Shown here piece by piece: positions 1 through 8,700 of a stretch of 48,879 bases of DNA. The stretch covers positions 1 to 48,879 of the IMG/VR virus record IMGVR_UViG_3300029319_007059; one strand, 5' to 3'. Each line of letters begins with the position of its first letter. Position 1 is the stretch's first letter. The position numbers and the translations under genes were made by a program. Below the pieces are notes generated by a model. That model worked only from the letters and a program-made list of their open reading frames with translations. It did no database searches and was not told the DNA's origin. Source of the DNA: a virus.

Positions 1-230
1 TGGATGTGACTTACATCGCCCCAACGCCTGACAAGGCGTCGTAAATTTTTGGTGCGGAAGTCACACGCCCAGCACTTCGCTACATTCTTGTCAAAATTGA
101 CTGACAGTTTGGGTTTGTGGTGCGAGCAGCATCGGGAAGGGTAAAGAAATTCCTTGCCTTGGCGGTATGGTCTGCCAAGGATTTCATCAAGGATTTTCTT
201 TTTCTTCGCTGAGTTAGGGTCGTTAAACAA
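1..230 (-). CDS. DNA primase, N-terminal zinc-ribbon fragment (3' end outside window)
   Basis: An open frame runs without a stop from 230 off the left edge and gives 76 residues. It contains ILGRPYRQGKEFLYPS, then CCSHHKPKLSVNF, then KCWACDF. This is the layout of the N-terminal zinc ribbon of phage DnaG/CHC2-type primases, which make RNA primers for replication (usual form CPxC-x-HHKPKLSVN ... CWxC). The first expected Cys of the ribbon is Ser here, although a neighbouring Cys might substitute. No ATG or GTG lies between the stop of the upstream gene and the ribbon, so the only good start is TTG at 230-228. It directly follows, in the same frame, the TGA (233-231) of the HAD gene, and I see no clear Shine-Dalgarno. 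Translation probably depends on termination-reinitiation. The zinc-ribbon resemblance is fairly strong; the start is tentative. Confidence 0.65.
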   Translation of the reverse strand, partial: MFNDPNSAKKKKILDEILGRPYRQGKEFLYPSRCCSHHKPKLSVNFDKNVAKCWACDFRTKNLRRLVRRWGDVSHI

Positions 231-872
231 TCACAGTCCAAGTGCTTTGAGTTGTCTAATCGTATTATCCACGTCATCTGGATTATGTTTAATAGCGATG
301 CCGCCACCCTCTCGGAACTCGTTGACATATTTGTCACGGTCGTCAATCAGAAGTCCTTGTTTTCCGTTCCAAACTCCGTAGGGCTTCTTGCTGTCAGACA
401 AGTTAACTTTTTCTAGTGGCAAACCCAACTCACGCTGGACCCATACTTTCTTTCCGAGTTTCGAACCTTCTGCCATTGGAGCAGACAAAATCTCCAGCCC
501 TGGGATATCTTTGATGTAATCCCAGAGTTCTTTGCCACCACGCTCCCAGCCGAGATTGGCCCAGAGAGAAGCGTTGTCTTCAACCAGTCGGTACATAAAG
601 TCTCGGATCCGCTTGTTGCGTCCGAGGCTACCTTCTTGGTCAGAGCGGGCGATGTGCCACTTGTTGATTTCTACGTCCCAGCCGCCAAGCTCTCTAGCTG
701 CGGCTCGGGCAAGCTTGTAGAGCTTGTAATCAGGACTGCCAGAGCCTTTCAAGGCTTTGTACTTTTCCTGATTGCTCGCAATCTCTTGGAATTTTTCGTT
801 CATATATTCTAGAACGCCACCCTCAAAGTTGACGAGGACGCCATCCATATCGCTAAAGACTTGGTACTTCAT
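231..872 (-). CDS. HAD-family 5'(3')-deoxyribonucleotidase-like phosphatase
   Basis: The 213-residue protein opens with the HAD nucleophile motif FSDMDGV (Asp8, Asp10). Near its end is LLIDDRDKYVNEFREGGG, the acidic motif and following loop typical of 5'-nucleotidase-like HAD enzymes of phages. The likely role is dephosphorylating (deoxy)nucleotides or another small phosphate ester in the cytoplasm during host nucleotide turnover; the substrate cannot be read from sequence. The ATG at 872 is chosen because GGGAGGTG lies 5 nt upstream and because an in-frame ATG at 896 would fall inside the predicted -10 box. It is the first gene of the unit that continues into the primase. Confidence 0.75.
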   Translation of the reverse strand: MKYQVFSDMDGVLVNFEGGVLEYMNEKFQEIASNQEKYKALKGSGSPDYKLYKLARAAARELGGWDVEINKWHIARSDQEGSLGRNKRIRDFMYRLVEDNASLWANLGWERGGKELWDYIKDIPGLEILSAPMAEGSKLGKKVWVQRELGLPLEKVNLSDSKKPYGVWNGKQGLLIDDRDKYVNEFREGGGIAIKHNPDDVDNTIRQLKALGL

Positions 873-877
873 AGGAG

Positions 878-885
878 CACCTCCC
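878..885 (-). promoter_or_regulatory. strong Shine-Dalgarno that fixes the start of the HAD nucleotidase
   Basis: On the minus strand GGGAGGTG precedes the ATG at 872-870 by 5 nt (7 nt from its GGAGG core). The in-frame ATGs at 896 and 893 lie upstream of this site and have no comparable site of their own, so translation should begin at 872. Confidence 0.75.
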
Positions 886-894
886 TTCAACATC

Positions 895-922
895 ATAATA
901 CCACTAGTTTTTATGAAGTCAA
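895..922 (-). promoter_or_regulatory. sigma70-type promoter with extended -10 before HAD-primase unit
   Basis: On the minus strand TTGACT (922-917) is followed by a 16-nt spacer and TATTAT (900-895). TGG sits immediately before the hexamer, making an extended -10 (TGnTATTAT). A start of transcription near 888 would give a leader of about 15 nt carrying GGGAGGTG. It lies just after the resolvase stop, at the junction between virion genes and nucleotide/replication genes. This fits a host-polymerase (early) promoter separating two expression classes. The match is by eye and no transcript data support it. Confidence 0.6.
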
Positions 923-926
923 GCGG

Positions 927-1505
927 TTAATCAACTAAAATTATTTTTTCCGTAAGAAAACCTTTGTTGTTCTTATTTCTGAGAAGGTATTCTCCAGCAC
1001 GGGCTATAACAACAGCATCTGCTCTGTCGTCTGTGCCCTTCTTGTAGTTGCGCCCACCTCGGGCCATCTCATATTTAAACGCTGTTTTTTCTTTCTCTAT
1101 TACAGCCTCAATGACCATCTTTTTTCTTTGCGGGCCTTTGGTGCTTCTTGGGAAGGATAATCCGTAAAGAGTTCTAGCAGTATTAACATTTATGTATGTT
1201 GGATCCTTTTCAAAACACTCGAAACAAATCCAAGAAACTATACCGTTGAACTTAGCCAGCTTAATAATCGTATCCGCCCGAGACCGTCCTGGTAAAAACT
1301 TCTTTAACGCAGTTTCGATAAAGACTTCCGTTATGTTGTATTTTGATCTAAGCGTGTAAAGTTCAGCGCCAATAATCTCTGCTTTTTCAAAAATTGTTTG
1401 TGCTTTTGATATGTCCCAGCCCTCAACATTAACTAAGGCTCTGCTGTTAGTATCTATTACTGCAACTCCAACCATAGTGGTTGATATGTCCAATCCCAAA
1501 ATCAT
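927..1505 (-). CDS. RuvC-like Holliday junction resolvase / RNase H-fold nuclease
   Basis: The 192-residue protein begins MILGLDIS with Asp6, has FIET with Glu64, and near the C terminus TDDRADA with Asp160 and Asp163. These are the spaced acidic residues of the RuvC/RNase H-fold active site, which binds two metal ions and cuts branched DNA. In T4-like phages resolvases clear branched replication intermediates before packaging. The length is close to bacterial RuvC (about 170). The ATG at 1505 begins the conserved first strand, though the Shine-Dalgarno is poor. It lies 12 nt after the last virion gene and may be co-transcribed with it. The fold call is firm; the cellular role is inferred. 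Confidence 0.8.
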   Translation of the reverse strand: MILGLDISTTMVGVAVIDTNSRALVNVEGWDISKAQTIFEKAEIIGAELYTLRSKYNITEVFIETALKKFLPGRSRADTIIKLAKFNGIVSWICFECFEKDPTYINVNTARTLYGLSFPRSTKGPQRKKMVIEAVIEKEKTAFKYEMARGGRNYKKGTDDRADAVVIARAGEYLLRNKNNKGFLTEKIILVD

Positions 1506-1517
1506 ATACTGAATATA

Positions 1518-3440
1518 TCAGAAGTCAAGCTTAAGTTTAAATGTGTAAGAATCTGTTTCTTTTTTCAACACAGGGGTAGCTAGTTTTGCAATACCTAAAA
1601 GATTTTTATTGTCGTCATAAATCGCTATTTTACTAATGAATGTTTGTTTTTCAAAATTATCTTCGTAGTTACAAAACTCAGACTCAATGGTGTTTTTAAC
1701 TGCTATCTCTTTAGGTTCAACATAAGACGAACTATCAAAATGAACCAACTCTTTCCAATTAGAGTAAGAAGATGAAATCCAAGTTGGATTAAGGGAGTTG
1801 TTTAATTTTCCGGCTGGTGCGTGTGCAAACATTGTCATAGTTGGTATTGTGTTTTTACCTCTAAAGCTCATCACAAAGTGACTAGAACTTGGAAAGTATC
1901 CAAAGTTAGTGTCTGTCCTAGTGGCTCCTCCGGGTGCATGATCAACTCCGTCTGCTGGGGCTATGCCTTGACTTCCTGATGATCCCGTATTGTATGACCA
2001 AAAATATGTCCAATTTGGTCTAAGTCCTAGACCTGCACCATCAGACCCTGTGGCCGAGTATGAATCTAATATATCTTCGTCACCATTTATAGGCACCTCA
2101 TTGTATAACAATATAAAACCTTCATCATACAAAACAAGCCCAACAGTAGATCCGCTAACCATAGATCCCGGCTGAGTCGAAATAAGTTCTCCGTTTTGTT
2201 TTTCATCTCTGCATCGATCCATCAAAGTCCCGGTGTAATAAAACTCTAGATCCACGCTGCCTTTTTCTATGGTAGTTCCATAAAAAATCGATGGTATACT
2301 TATTAAGTTTATAGCGCCCGTCAAGAAAGGTGGAATGGTTGGATCAACTGTTTTGCTTCCAGAAAATGTGTATAGTGACGTATATCTTTTATACTTTTCA
2401 ATTGTTGACCTCAGAGATAGCAAGTTTTTGCTTTGACTAAAATATAAATCTGTTGTATTAGCAGCTACAAATACTGGGTTGCCCGCCACCTTTGGGGCAG
2501 CGTCTCCAAAGTAAGTTCTGCCACCATAGATATATTGCCTAGCAATACTCGAAGTTAATGGGAATGCTCCTGTAATTTTTGTTCCATAATCCTCTTCGCT
2601 ATATGTTCCAGTGGTTATGCTTCTAAAAGACATGTTTGAGCCGTCTTTTACGACATAGGCATAACTGTTTGGCTCGGCGGCTCCGCCACCAAAACCAACC
2701 TCAGCCGCTTTGGCCTCAATAATAGCACTAGCCGAGTTTGCTACTAATATAGGGGTGTTACCCCTAATACCAGATTTTGAAGGTGCTGGATTCATGTGTC
2801 CTGCGCCGAGTTCGTAAAGCTTATTCATATTCTGGGTTAAGTTAACCACTGCCCCATCACGAACAGCTTCAATCCCCAAAATAGGGTAACGCTCGCCGGC
2901 CCTGCTGATCCCTCCAGCCGTAGCCTCAGAATTATTGGTTCCGTTAGCTAACTTGACAGCATTTTCAAAAGCTCCAGCGTGAGCGCCGCCTGTAGAATAT
3001 CCACCTTGCGAGCCTACTTTAATAAGGGCTGTAGCATTATAGCCCTCTAGCAATACAGGAGAAACCGAAGATCCATCGGAAGCTGTTATGTTGTTATAAT
3101 AAACAGGAGCATCAGGGGCATAGTTGCTATCATATTGGAAAACAACAGCCACACCGCCTTGATCTCTTAATACAATTGTGCCTGATTGTACGTTTGCTGC
3201 TGTCGCTGCCTGAAAGGTTATACTTCCTGTAGCAGCACGAGCGACAGATGTTCCTGAGATAGCTGTGCGATCCACATTCATCTCAAGCAGGCTCATAGAA
3301 CCCGTGCCAATATTCTGTCCCTTAAATCTGGATTCGTCAATATAGAGCGATCCGCTATAGGCAGTAAACCTCTTACCCGGACTAGTCTCTAGGTTGTTCT
3401 GGAATATGTCATCTGGACCAAACTCGTGGAGGAACGGCAT
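1518..3440 (-). CDS. virion-type protein, 640 residues, C-terminal part paralogous to the 382-residue upstream protein
   Basis: I do not recognise a named family. The protein is rich in Ser, Thr, Gly and Asn with short beta-strand-like segments, typical of tail fibre or baseplate proteins. From about residue 290 to the end it can be aligned by eye with the next gene upstream. Both have an IEKG/IQKG segment followed by an EF-x(n)-TGT stretch, a GLxxY-x(2)-G segment, an NPT(Y/W) segment, and a C-terminal strand ending in (R/K)LD(Y/F). The first 290 residues are unique and Ala/Gly-rich. The start at 3440 is supported by GGAGGTGG just upstream. It is the last gene of the virion block. It could be a host-interaction or decoration protein, but no function is assigned. 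Confidence 0.7.
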   Translation of the reverse strand: MPFLHEFGPDDIFQNNLETSPGKRFTAYSGSLYIDESRFKGQNIGTGSMSLLEMNVDRTAISGTSVARAATGSITFQAATAANVQSGTIVLRDQGGVAVVFQYDSNYAPDAPVYYNNITASDGSSVSPVLLEGYNATALIKVGSQGGYSTGGAHAGAFENAVKLANGTNNSEATAGGISRAGERYPILGIEAVRDGAVVNLTQNMNKLYELGAGHMNPAPSKSGIRGNTPILVANSASAIIEAKAAEVGFGGGAAEPNSYAYVVKDGSNMSFRSITTGTYSEEDYGTKITGAFPLTSSIARQYIYGGRTYFGDAAPKVAGNPVFVAANTTDLYFSQSKNLLSLRSTIEKYKRYTSLYTFSGSKTVDPTIPPFLTGAINLISIPSIFYGTTIEKGSVDLEFYYTGTLMDRCRDEKQNGELISTQPGSMVSGSTVGLVLYDEGFILLYNEVPINGDEDILDSYSATGSDGAGLGLRPNWTYFWSYNTGSSGSQGIAPADGVDHAPGGATRTDTNFGYFPSSSHFVMSFRGKNTIPTMTMFAHAPAGKLNNSLNPTWISSSYSNWKELVHFDSSSYVEPKEIAVKNTIESEFCNYEDNFEKQTFISKIAIYDDNKNLLGIAKLATPVLKKETDSYTFKLKLDF

Positions 3441-3452
3441 TTTCCACCTCCA

Positions 3453-4601
3453 CTAATAGTCTAATCTAACTCTCAAAGTGAACTCATTCGCTGGAGTTTT
3501 CTTGAGCGGTTCGCTTAATTTTGCTACAGCTAACAACTCGTTATTTGCACCATACAGTCCGACAGTTGTTATATAGGATACAGGAGAATCCTCTCTGCTT
3601 TCCTTAACTCTTATTTGACTCTTCGAAAGATAAGTCGGATTACTTGAGTAGTTAAAGTCAGATGCATTTGCACGGCAGAAATAAATTGTTGAATTTAGTT
3701 CTGTAGTGTTAGCAAAATAAATATCTTGTAGCCTATTGCGTAAATCGTCTGCTGTACCACTAATCGAGTTTGATTGTAGGTCCTCATCAATATTAAAGTT
3801 TGAGGCACTACTCATTGTGACCTTGCCGCCTGTATTGGCTGCCAAATTGCCGCCCCATCCATAGAGTTCATTTCCAAGTAGACCACCGCTAGCATGGACC
3901 TTAAACAACGAGGAAGTAAGCACAGCGATACCGGCCTGATAAAATAACAACCCGCAAGCAAGACCTGAGTTATTGGGGAGGTTCGTGTTCAATGTCCCAC
4001 TAGTCGAGGACGTAACAAACAAAATACCATACTCACCTGCTGGTGAATTAGTCTTGAACGAATTTGAGCCACTCTGGTCTTCAATCTTAATAACCCTGTT
4101 GGTTCTGGAGATCTGGTCATATGTCCCTGTTGGGTCCACACTAAACTCCATTCTAAAAGTGCCTTTTTGTATTTCGTCTTTTACCAACAGTCTAGAGAAG
4201 TTAAAGAACAAAGCATCGTGAAACTTTTCACCAGAGGTTAAATCACCATCTTTATCAAATTCTCTAATACTACCTGTAGCGTCATGACCAACTAACACCT
4301 GAGCCATTTGATTGTACAATTGTAGCTTTTGTTTTCCTTGAACATTTGTTGAGGCCGACAGGGCTGAGTTAGCGCTTAGTCCAACCGTAATATCAAATAT
4401 ATGGTTTGCGGAAGAACTTAAAAACGGGTAGTCAAAAACGCTTTGAAACATTCCATGACTAAAGTTTTTTACGTTGATTGATTCATTACCTACCAAATAT
4501 GTTCCAGAGGTAATGGTCCCAGTTATCGGAATAGCCTCATGCAATTTAGTTCTTGTTGACTGTATATCAGAAGCCTGAAGTGATTTAAAAGAAGTTGCCA
4601 T
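3453..4601 (-). CDS. virion-type protein, 382 residues, paralogue of the neighbouring 640-residue protein
   Basis: No named family is recognised. The composition (Ser/Thr/Asn-rich, no membrane segment, no signal peptide) and position within a virion gene run suggest a structural protein. The C terminus ends FTLRVRLDY, echoing FKLKLDF in the downstream 640-residue protein. Similarity by eye also covers the NPTYLSKS, VGLYGANNELLAVAKLSEP and EIQKGTFRMEF segments. It therefore looks like the short form of a duplicated gene. The start at 4601 has AAGGG 7 nt upstream. The gap to the preceding gene is 13 nt, so translation is probably from the same message. Confidence 0.7.
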   Translation of the reverse strand: MATSFKSLQASDIQSTRTKLHEAIPITGTITSGTYLVGNESINVKNFSHGMFQSVFDYPFLSSSANHIFDITVGLSANSALSASTNVQGKQKLQLYNQMAQVLVGHDATGSIREFDKDGDLTSGEKFHDALFFNFSRLLVKDEIQKGTFRMEFSVDPTGTYDQISRTNRVIKIEDQSGSNSFKTNSPAGEYGILFVTSSTSGTLNTNLPNNSGLACGLLFYQAGIAVLTSSLFKVHASGGLLGNELYGWGGNLAANTGGKVTMSSASNFNIDEDLQSNSISGTADDLRNRLQDIYFANTTELNSTIYFCRANASDFNYSSNPTYLSKSQIRVKESREDSPVSYITTVGLYGANNELLAVAKLSEPLKKTPANEFTLRVRLDY

Positions 4602-4614
4602 TATTTAACCCTTA

Positions 4615-5655
4615 TTATACTTTCTTGACGAATCTTACAGGGATATCAACTCTGTATCCAGTTGTAAAACCTGTTACTCTAATTGTTGAGTCAATAAACC
4701 TAAACGAAGCTCCGCTGTTAACATAGTTGCTAGCGGTAGTTCCACCTAGTTTATCAAATAAAACGTTACTTGTTTGAAGATTTTCTGATGCCAGTAGGCG
4801 AAACGCAAACCTTGTTCCATAGCGACCACCATTAGTATCGCCAATTACTGAGAACGTATCGGCTGGCGAGTCATCATTTGTAGACCTATTAAATTCTGCC
4901 ACACCCGGAGCTTGTCCATCAGGTGCTGCAAAATACTGTGCATTTGAATTCAAAGAAAAATAGTAGCTTGCAATGTTATCATCATCAATAAATGATGGTC
5001 TTGCAGCCGAAGTTCCATCAAGCGACAGAACCTGTACTAATCGATTGTCCATTTCTACGAGGTACTGAGTTTCTCTTAGGGCATCGGCGTTATCTAGTTT
5101 CTGCACCGACAAGTCTGTATTATCTATCCCTTGATCAAGACAAACAAACTGACCGGCTGTTGCAAAGCTTCGATTACCACGAACAACACCAATGAATGTT
5201 CTAAATGGCGATGTATTCGTTGCAGCAGAGAAAGTATCAGGATCAGAAGTGGTATAGTCAGTGGTTACCAAATAACCACCTACCGGAATATCAGTAAAGG
5301 CCGTTGTATTCTTATCAACGGTTTGTGATACCGTATCATTGTTTTTAATAACTGGCAAGTAAAGCAAGTCATCTCGAACATAAGAAACTAGTTTATGATT
5401 CATAATTGAAGTATTATTAGTGAATGCTTCAAGGACTGGCGATTGTAAAATGTTTACATCATAAAACGCAGACCCACTTGGATGGACACCTTCTGCTGAA
5501 TTGCTATTTCTGTAAAGTGTATAATCAATCTCGTCATCACCAACAGCAAATTTTGCAATACGGAAACTGCCGTCACCTGCTGCTAACCTCTTTCTGCCGG
5601 TGTCTGTTAAAACCGCATCTAAAATGATATCACCACTGTTATCTAAAAACGCCAT
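4615..5655 (-). CDS. conserved phage virion-type protein with an LTDTGRKRLA-type N terminus
   Basis: This 346-residue protein begins MAFLDNSGDIILDAVLTDTG, followed by RKRLAAGDGSF and GDDEIDY. I recognise this N-terminal pattern from uncharacterised structural proteins of large phages, but no function is established to my knowledge. The N-terminal block has the same spacing as that of the 337-residue virion protein at 12788-13801 (LT, then Gly at residue 20, then a DD pair and Tyr), suggesting a shared assembly module. The start at 5655 has GGGAG 5 nt upstream. It follows the longest non-coding gap of the window (73 nt). Confidence 0.75.
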   Translation of the reverse strand: MAFLDNSGDIILDAVLTDTGRKRLAAGDGSFRIAKFAVGDDEIDYTLYRNSNSAEGVHPSGSAFYDVNILQSPVLEAFTNNTSIMNHKLVSYVRDDLLYLPVIKNNDTVSQTVDKNTTAFTDIPVGGYLVTTDYTTSDPDTFSAATNTSPFRTFIGVVRGNRSFATAGQFVCLDQGIDNTDLSVQKLDNADALRETQYLVEMDNRLVQVLSLDGTSAARPSFIDDDNIASYYFSLNSNAQYFAAPDGQAPGVAEFNRSTNDDSPADTFSVIGDTNGGRYGTRFAFRLLASENLQTSNVLFDKLGGTTASNYVNSGASFRFIDSTIRVTGFTTGYRVDIPVRFVKKV

Positions 5656-5728
5656 GTTGGCTCCCTCTTATGAATAACTATTATTGTTGAACGTCCTAGT
5701 TCTTAATAAGTAGTATTGTTTTCTCTTT
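5656..5728 (-). other. 73-nt intergenic gap, largest in the window
   Basis: It lies between the 1155-residue and 346-residue virion genes. It is AT-rich, holds the Shine-Dalgarno GGGAG next to the downstream start and a weak GAAC/GTTC inverted repeat, and has no convincing terminator or exact T4-type late promoter. It could carry a phage-specific promoter, but nothing decisive is visible. Confidence 0.4.
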
Positions 5729-5748
5729 TTATTCGTTTTCTCTTTTTT
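5718..5748. repeat. 13-nt direct repeat, 17-nt period, spanning a stop codon
   Basis: On the plus strand GTTTTCTCTTTTT occurs at 5718-5730 and again from 5735. The copies straddle the TAA (5731-5729) of the 1155-residue gene. It may be a slippage duplication that altered or created the end of the protein (KRENE). Confidence 0.6.
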
Positions 5749-8700
5749 CGGTGCTTGTAAAGTCTAGGACTAAATCAACTTTTCTGCCCGTTTCTCTCGA
5801 TGTAATTCGGACTATGAACTTATTTGCGGTAATGCCGTTTTGTCCTGTCTGTGGAACTAAACTTTTTTCTGAGGAGAAAAGACCAGTTCTAGAGTTTGTG
5901 AAGCCGTTTGCCTGACTGGCCTCGGCGAATGGCTCCACTTGAATATCTGCCCCCTTAATCTCAATGAACCTTTTCATCTTCTTGGTTGGTGTTTTTGAGG
6001 TTGATATTGACGGAACAAATTCTTTGACTATCGGAGTATAGAACCCTTCAATCAAACGAAGCTCAACCTCATAAATTGGAGTAGGATTTGAATAGAAAAT
6101 TTTACCTGGGACATCCTCGGTAAGCGCCCTAAAGGTATAATAATATTTTCTGTTTGGTTCTATATCATCAACAAAATCAAATCCTGTTGCAAAGGTCTCA
6201 CGGGGTGCTCCAGTTGACAAATTTAGTCTTTTAATTTCTTTGCCAGCAAAAGATCTATATAGCTGCCTTCTGTTAGCCACGTTTGTGTTAATTTCATCCG
6301 TGCGATAAATAGCTATTTCTGGAGGCCTTAGCGATTCCTTAAATGATACTGTGCCGCCAGGTTGTGAAGGGTCTAATATTCTTTGATTAAATGATAGATC
6401 CCTAAACACTTCAGCCTCTTCGTTATCAAATGGGATCGTAACTATGGCATTCTCCCCGAGAAGTTCGCCAACTGACGGCGATAGGTTTATCAAAATTTTA
6501 TTACTAGTGTTTTGGTACGAGAAAATACTAACCTCTGGTGTCATTGGTGGGTATGGCATTATTTTTATAATTGGATACGACACGCCACCAACTATATAAT
6601 CCGGTCGCCCCTGAAGCACAGGAACGGCAAAACCTCCTAGTTGTCCCCTTTGCCCAACATTTCTCCATCCACCAATAACAAGAGGGTATTCAACTATTTT
6701 TACATTTGGCGTACTGTCTATATTAAAAGAATAAAACCCCAGCGTTCCGCCCTCTGCTTCACGAGCATTGCGTCTGTGTAATATAGGTTCGTCAGGTTGA
6801 GGGTACTGTGCAAATCTAGTCCTAAATAAGAACTTTGAACCATACACAACATCATATGCATACAACTCATATTGATAATATTTATTTGATTTTACTTGTG
6901 TGTCCACAAAATTTATTACGTCTATCTCGTTAGTGTTAGCAAAATAATAGTTCTGTAAAACCTTTCTCCTGCGTGGGCTATGGACAGGAATCTCAGCAGA
7001 ATATTTTACCAACTTATACATTATGGTTTCAGAATCGCAAAGTGTCTTTGTTCCCTCAAGTAACTTCTTATATGTAACAAGTCTGTTTTGAGACTGAGTT
7101 CTAACCTCTCTCCTAACCTGATTGGTCCACGCTGACAAAGCTGCCTGCCCACCGTTGCGTTCTCTCCACGGCCCATTTAAGCTGAGTTCAGCGAGATCAT
7201 CTAAAGATAGTGCTGCTCTGGTGTCCCTGATCCAAGTTTCAAAATCATAAACCTTTGTTCGAGTCCTATCCTGTACAATCGCTATATTTCTTTCTCTTGA
7301 ATCAAGCACGTCAGGACCTAAACGATCAACACCTCTTGGTGCAATGGCTCCATACGTTGTAAATATAAAAGGCATGATCTGTTCACCAGATGCATTAATA
7401 ATTGAATTCACCATAGAGGTGGCTCCAAGACTTTGATTTAAAAGTTGATTTAAGCTGCCTTGTTCAACCATCGGAATGGCAACTTCATTGTAAAGAGGAA
7501 ACTCATGCTTATATGCGTTAAATTCCTCAAACAAATTCATTGATGTAGCATCAGTTGTTTGGTTATAATATCGTCGAGCAATTGAGGATGTAAGATCGAC
7601 AACAACATTGGTGTCCCTGGTTGCTCTACCGTACTGAATAAGATAATCAGATATACCTCGGTCTTCGCCTGATTGCTGTTGGGCTCTTAACCTTGGCAGT
7701 GTTCCCTCAATAAATTCATTCAACGTTACCAGTCCATCATAGCCTCTTCTAACCTCATCGCCCTGTGGGGATGAGTCCCAACCCCGTCCGGACAATCCAC
7801 CAATCGGATCTGATCCGACTGCTAACTGATACACATATAGGTTTGGAAGAGCCGATTCAGGTATCGCTCTGTTTTCAATTTCATCAGTAAATCCTGGCAA
7901 ATTGTAATTAAACACACCCTGTATTTTTGCTGGCTTAGGTATCTTAACCGTATTGGGTCGGTCTTCGGTGCCAAGATTTACAAGCCCGCCTGGATGTAAC
8001 CTTGTTGACGGCACTTCGTCCAACACAACAGTGTAAGGGTCTCTAACAAAACTTGTTTTTGTTTCAAAATCATAAAATTCATAAACAACTGGCTCTTGTT
8101 CCCTTGCCAAGCTTATTCTCTCTGCCGTAGTTAAAGTTGCCTTTGCTGCCTCTAAAACTTTCTCAAGTCCATATCGACTAAATATTCGCTCCATAACAGC
8201 ACGGATGGAGTCATTATGACCATCATACGGAGATAGTCTCTGATTATTTGGTATGTGTCTATCGCTGTAATACGGGTTGCCAACTTCCTCTATGATAAAC
8301 ATAGGATGATCCACTTGAAACTCTTCAAAGTTATCATAATCTAAAACTCTAAGGATTGATCTCATTCTAGGACTAACTGTCCACCGACGCTCGGTTCCTC
8401 GACCGCTCCGTACTACGTTTGCTGGTCCGCCAATGGTTTTTGTCAAGGATCCATTTTGTAATCCAGGGCCTCGGTTAGGTTGGTTTTCTAACTCAACAAG
8501 AGGATAGAATCTTCGAACATCTTCCATAGTTTCAAAGATTTCTGGCAATCCTGCCTCAGCTAGAGCGTTTATCTCTTCTATAAAGTTAAAAGGTTCGTTA
8601 GTGCCTGCAAAACTTGCTCCTTTGGGGAATCCTGTTGGGAAAACATATCCCTTATATCTTTCTTCTGTCCCCTCAAATCGCACAGGCACTCCATTACGAG

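Noticed and set aside
231-233. General reassignment of TGA as a sense codon
   Set aside because: Many other genes here end with TGA at sensible family lengths (for example in ATGA overlaps), so only local reinitiation or readthrough is considered.
80-346. Open frame of 88 codons on the minus strand overlapping the HAD nucleotidase and primase
   Set aside because: Out of frame with both the HAD and the primase zinc ribbon, which are recognisable; composition shows no family.
873-896. Upstream in-frame ATGs of the HAD nucleotidase
   Set aside because: They lie within the predicted -10 region and upstream of the strong Shine-Dalgarno.
1518-1530. TTGACTTC before the RuvC-like gene as a -35 box
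   Set aside because: It encodes the C terminus of the preceding protein and no -10 hexamer lies at correct spacing.
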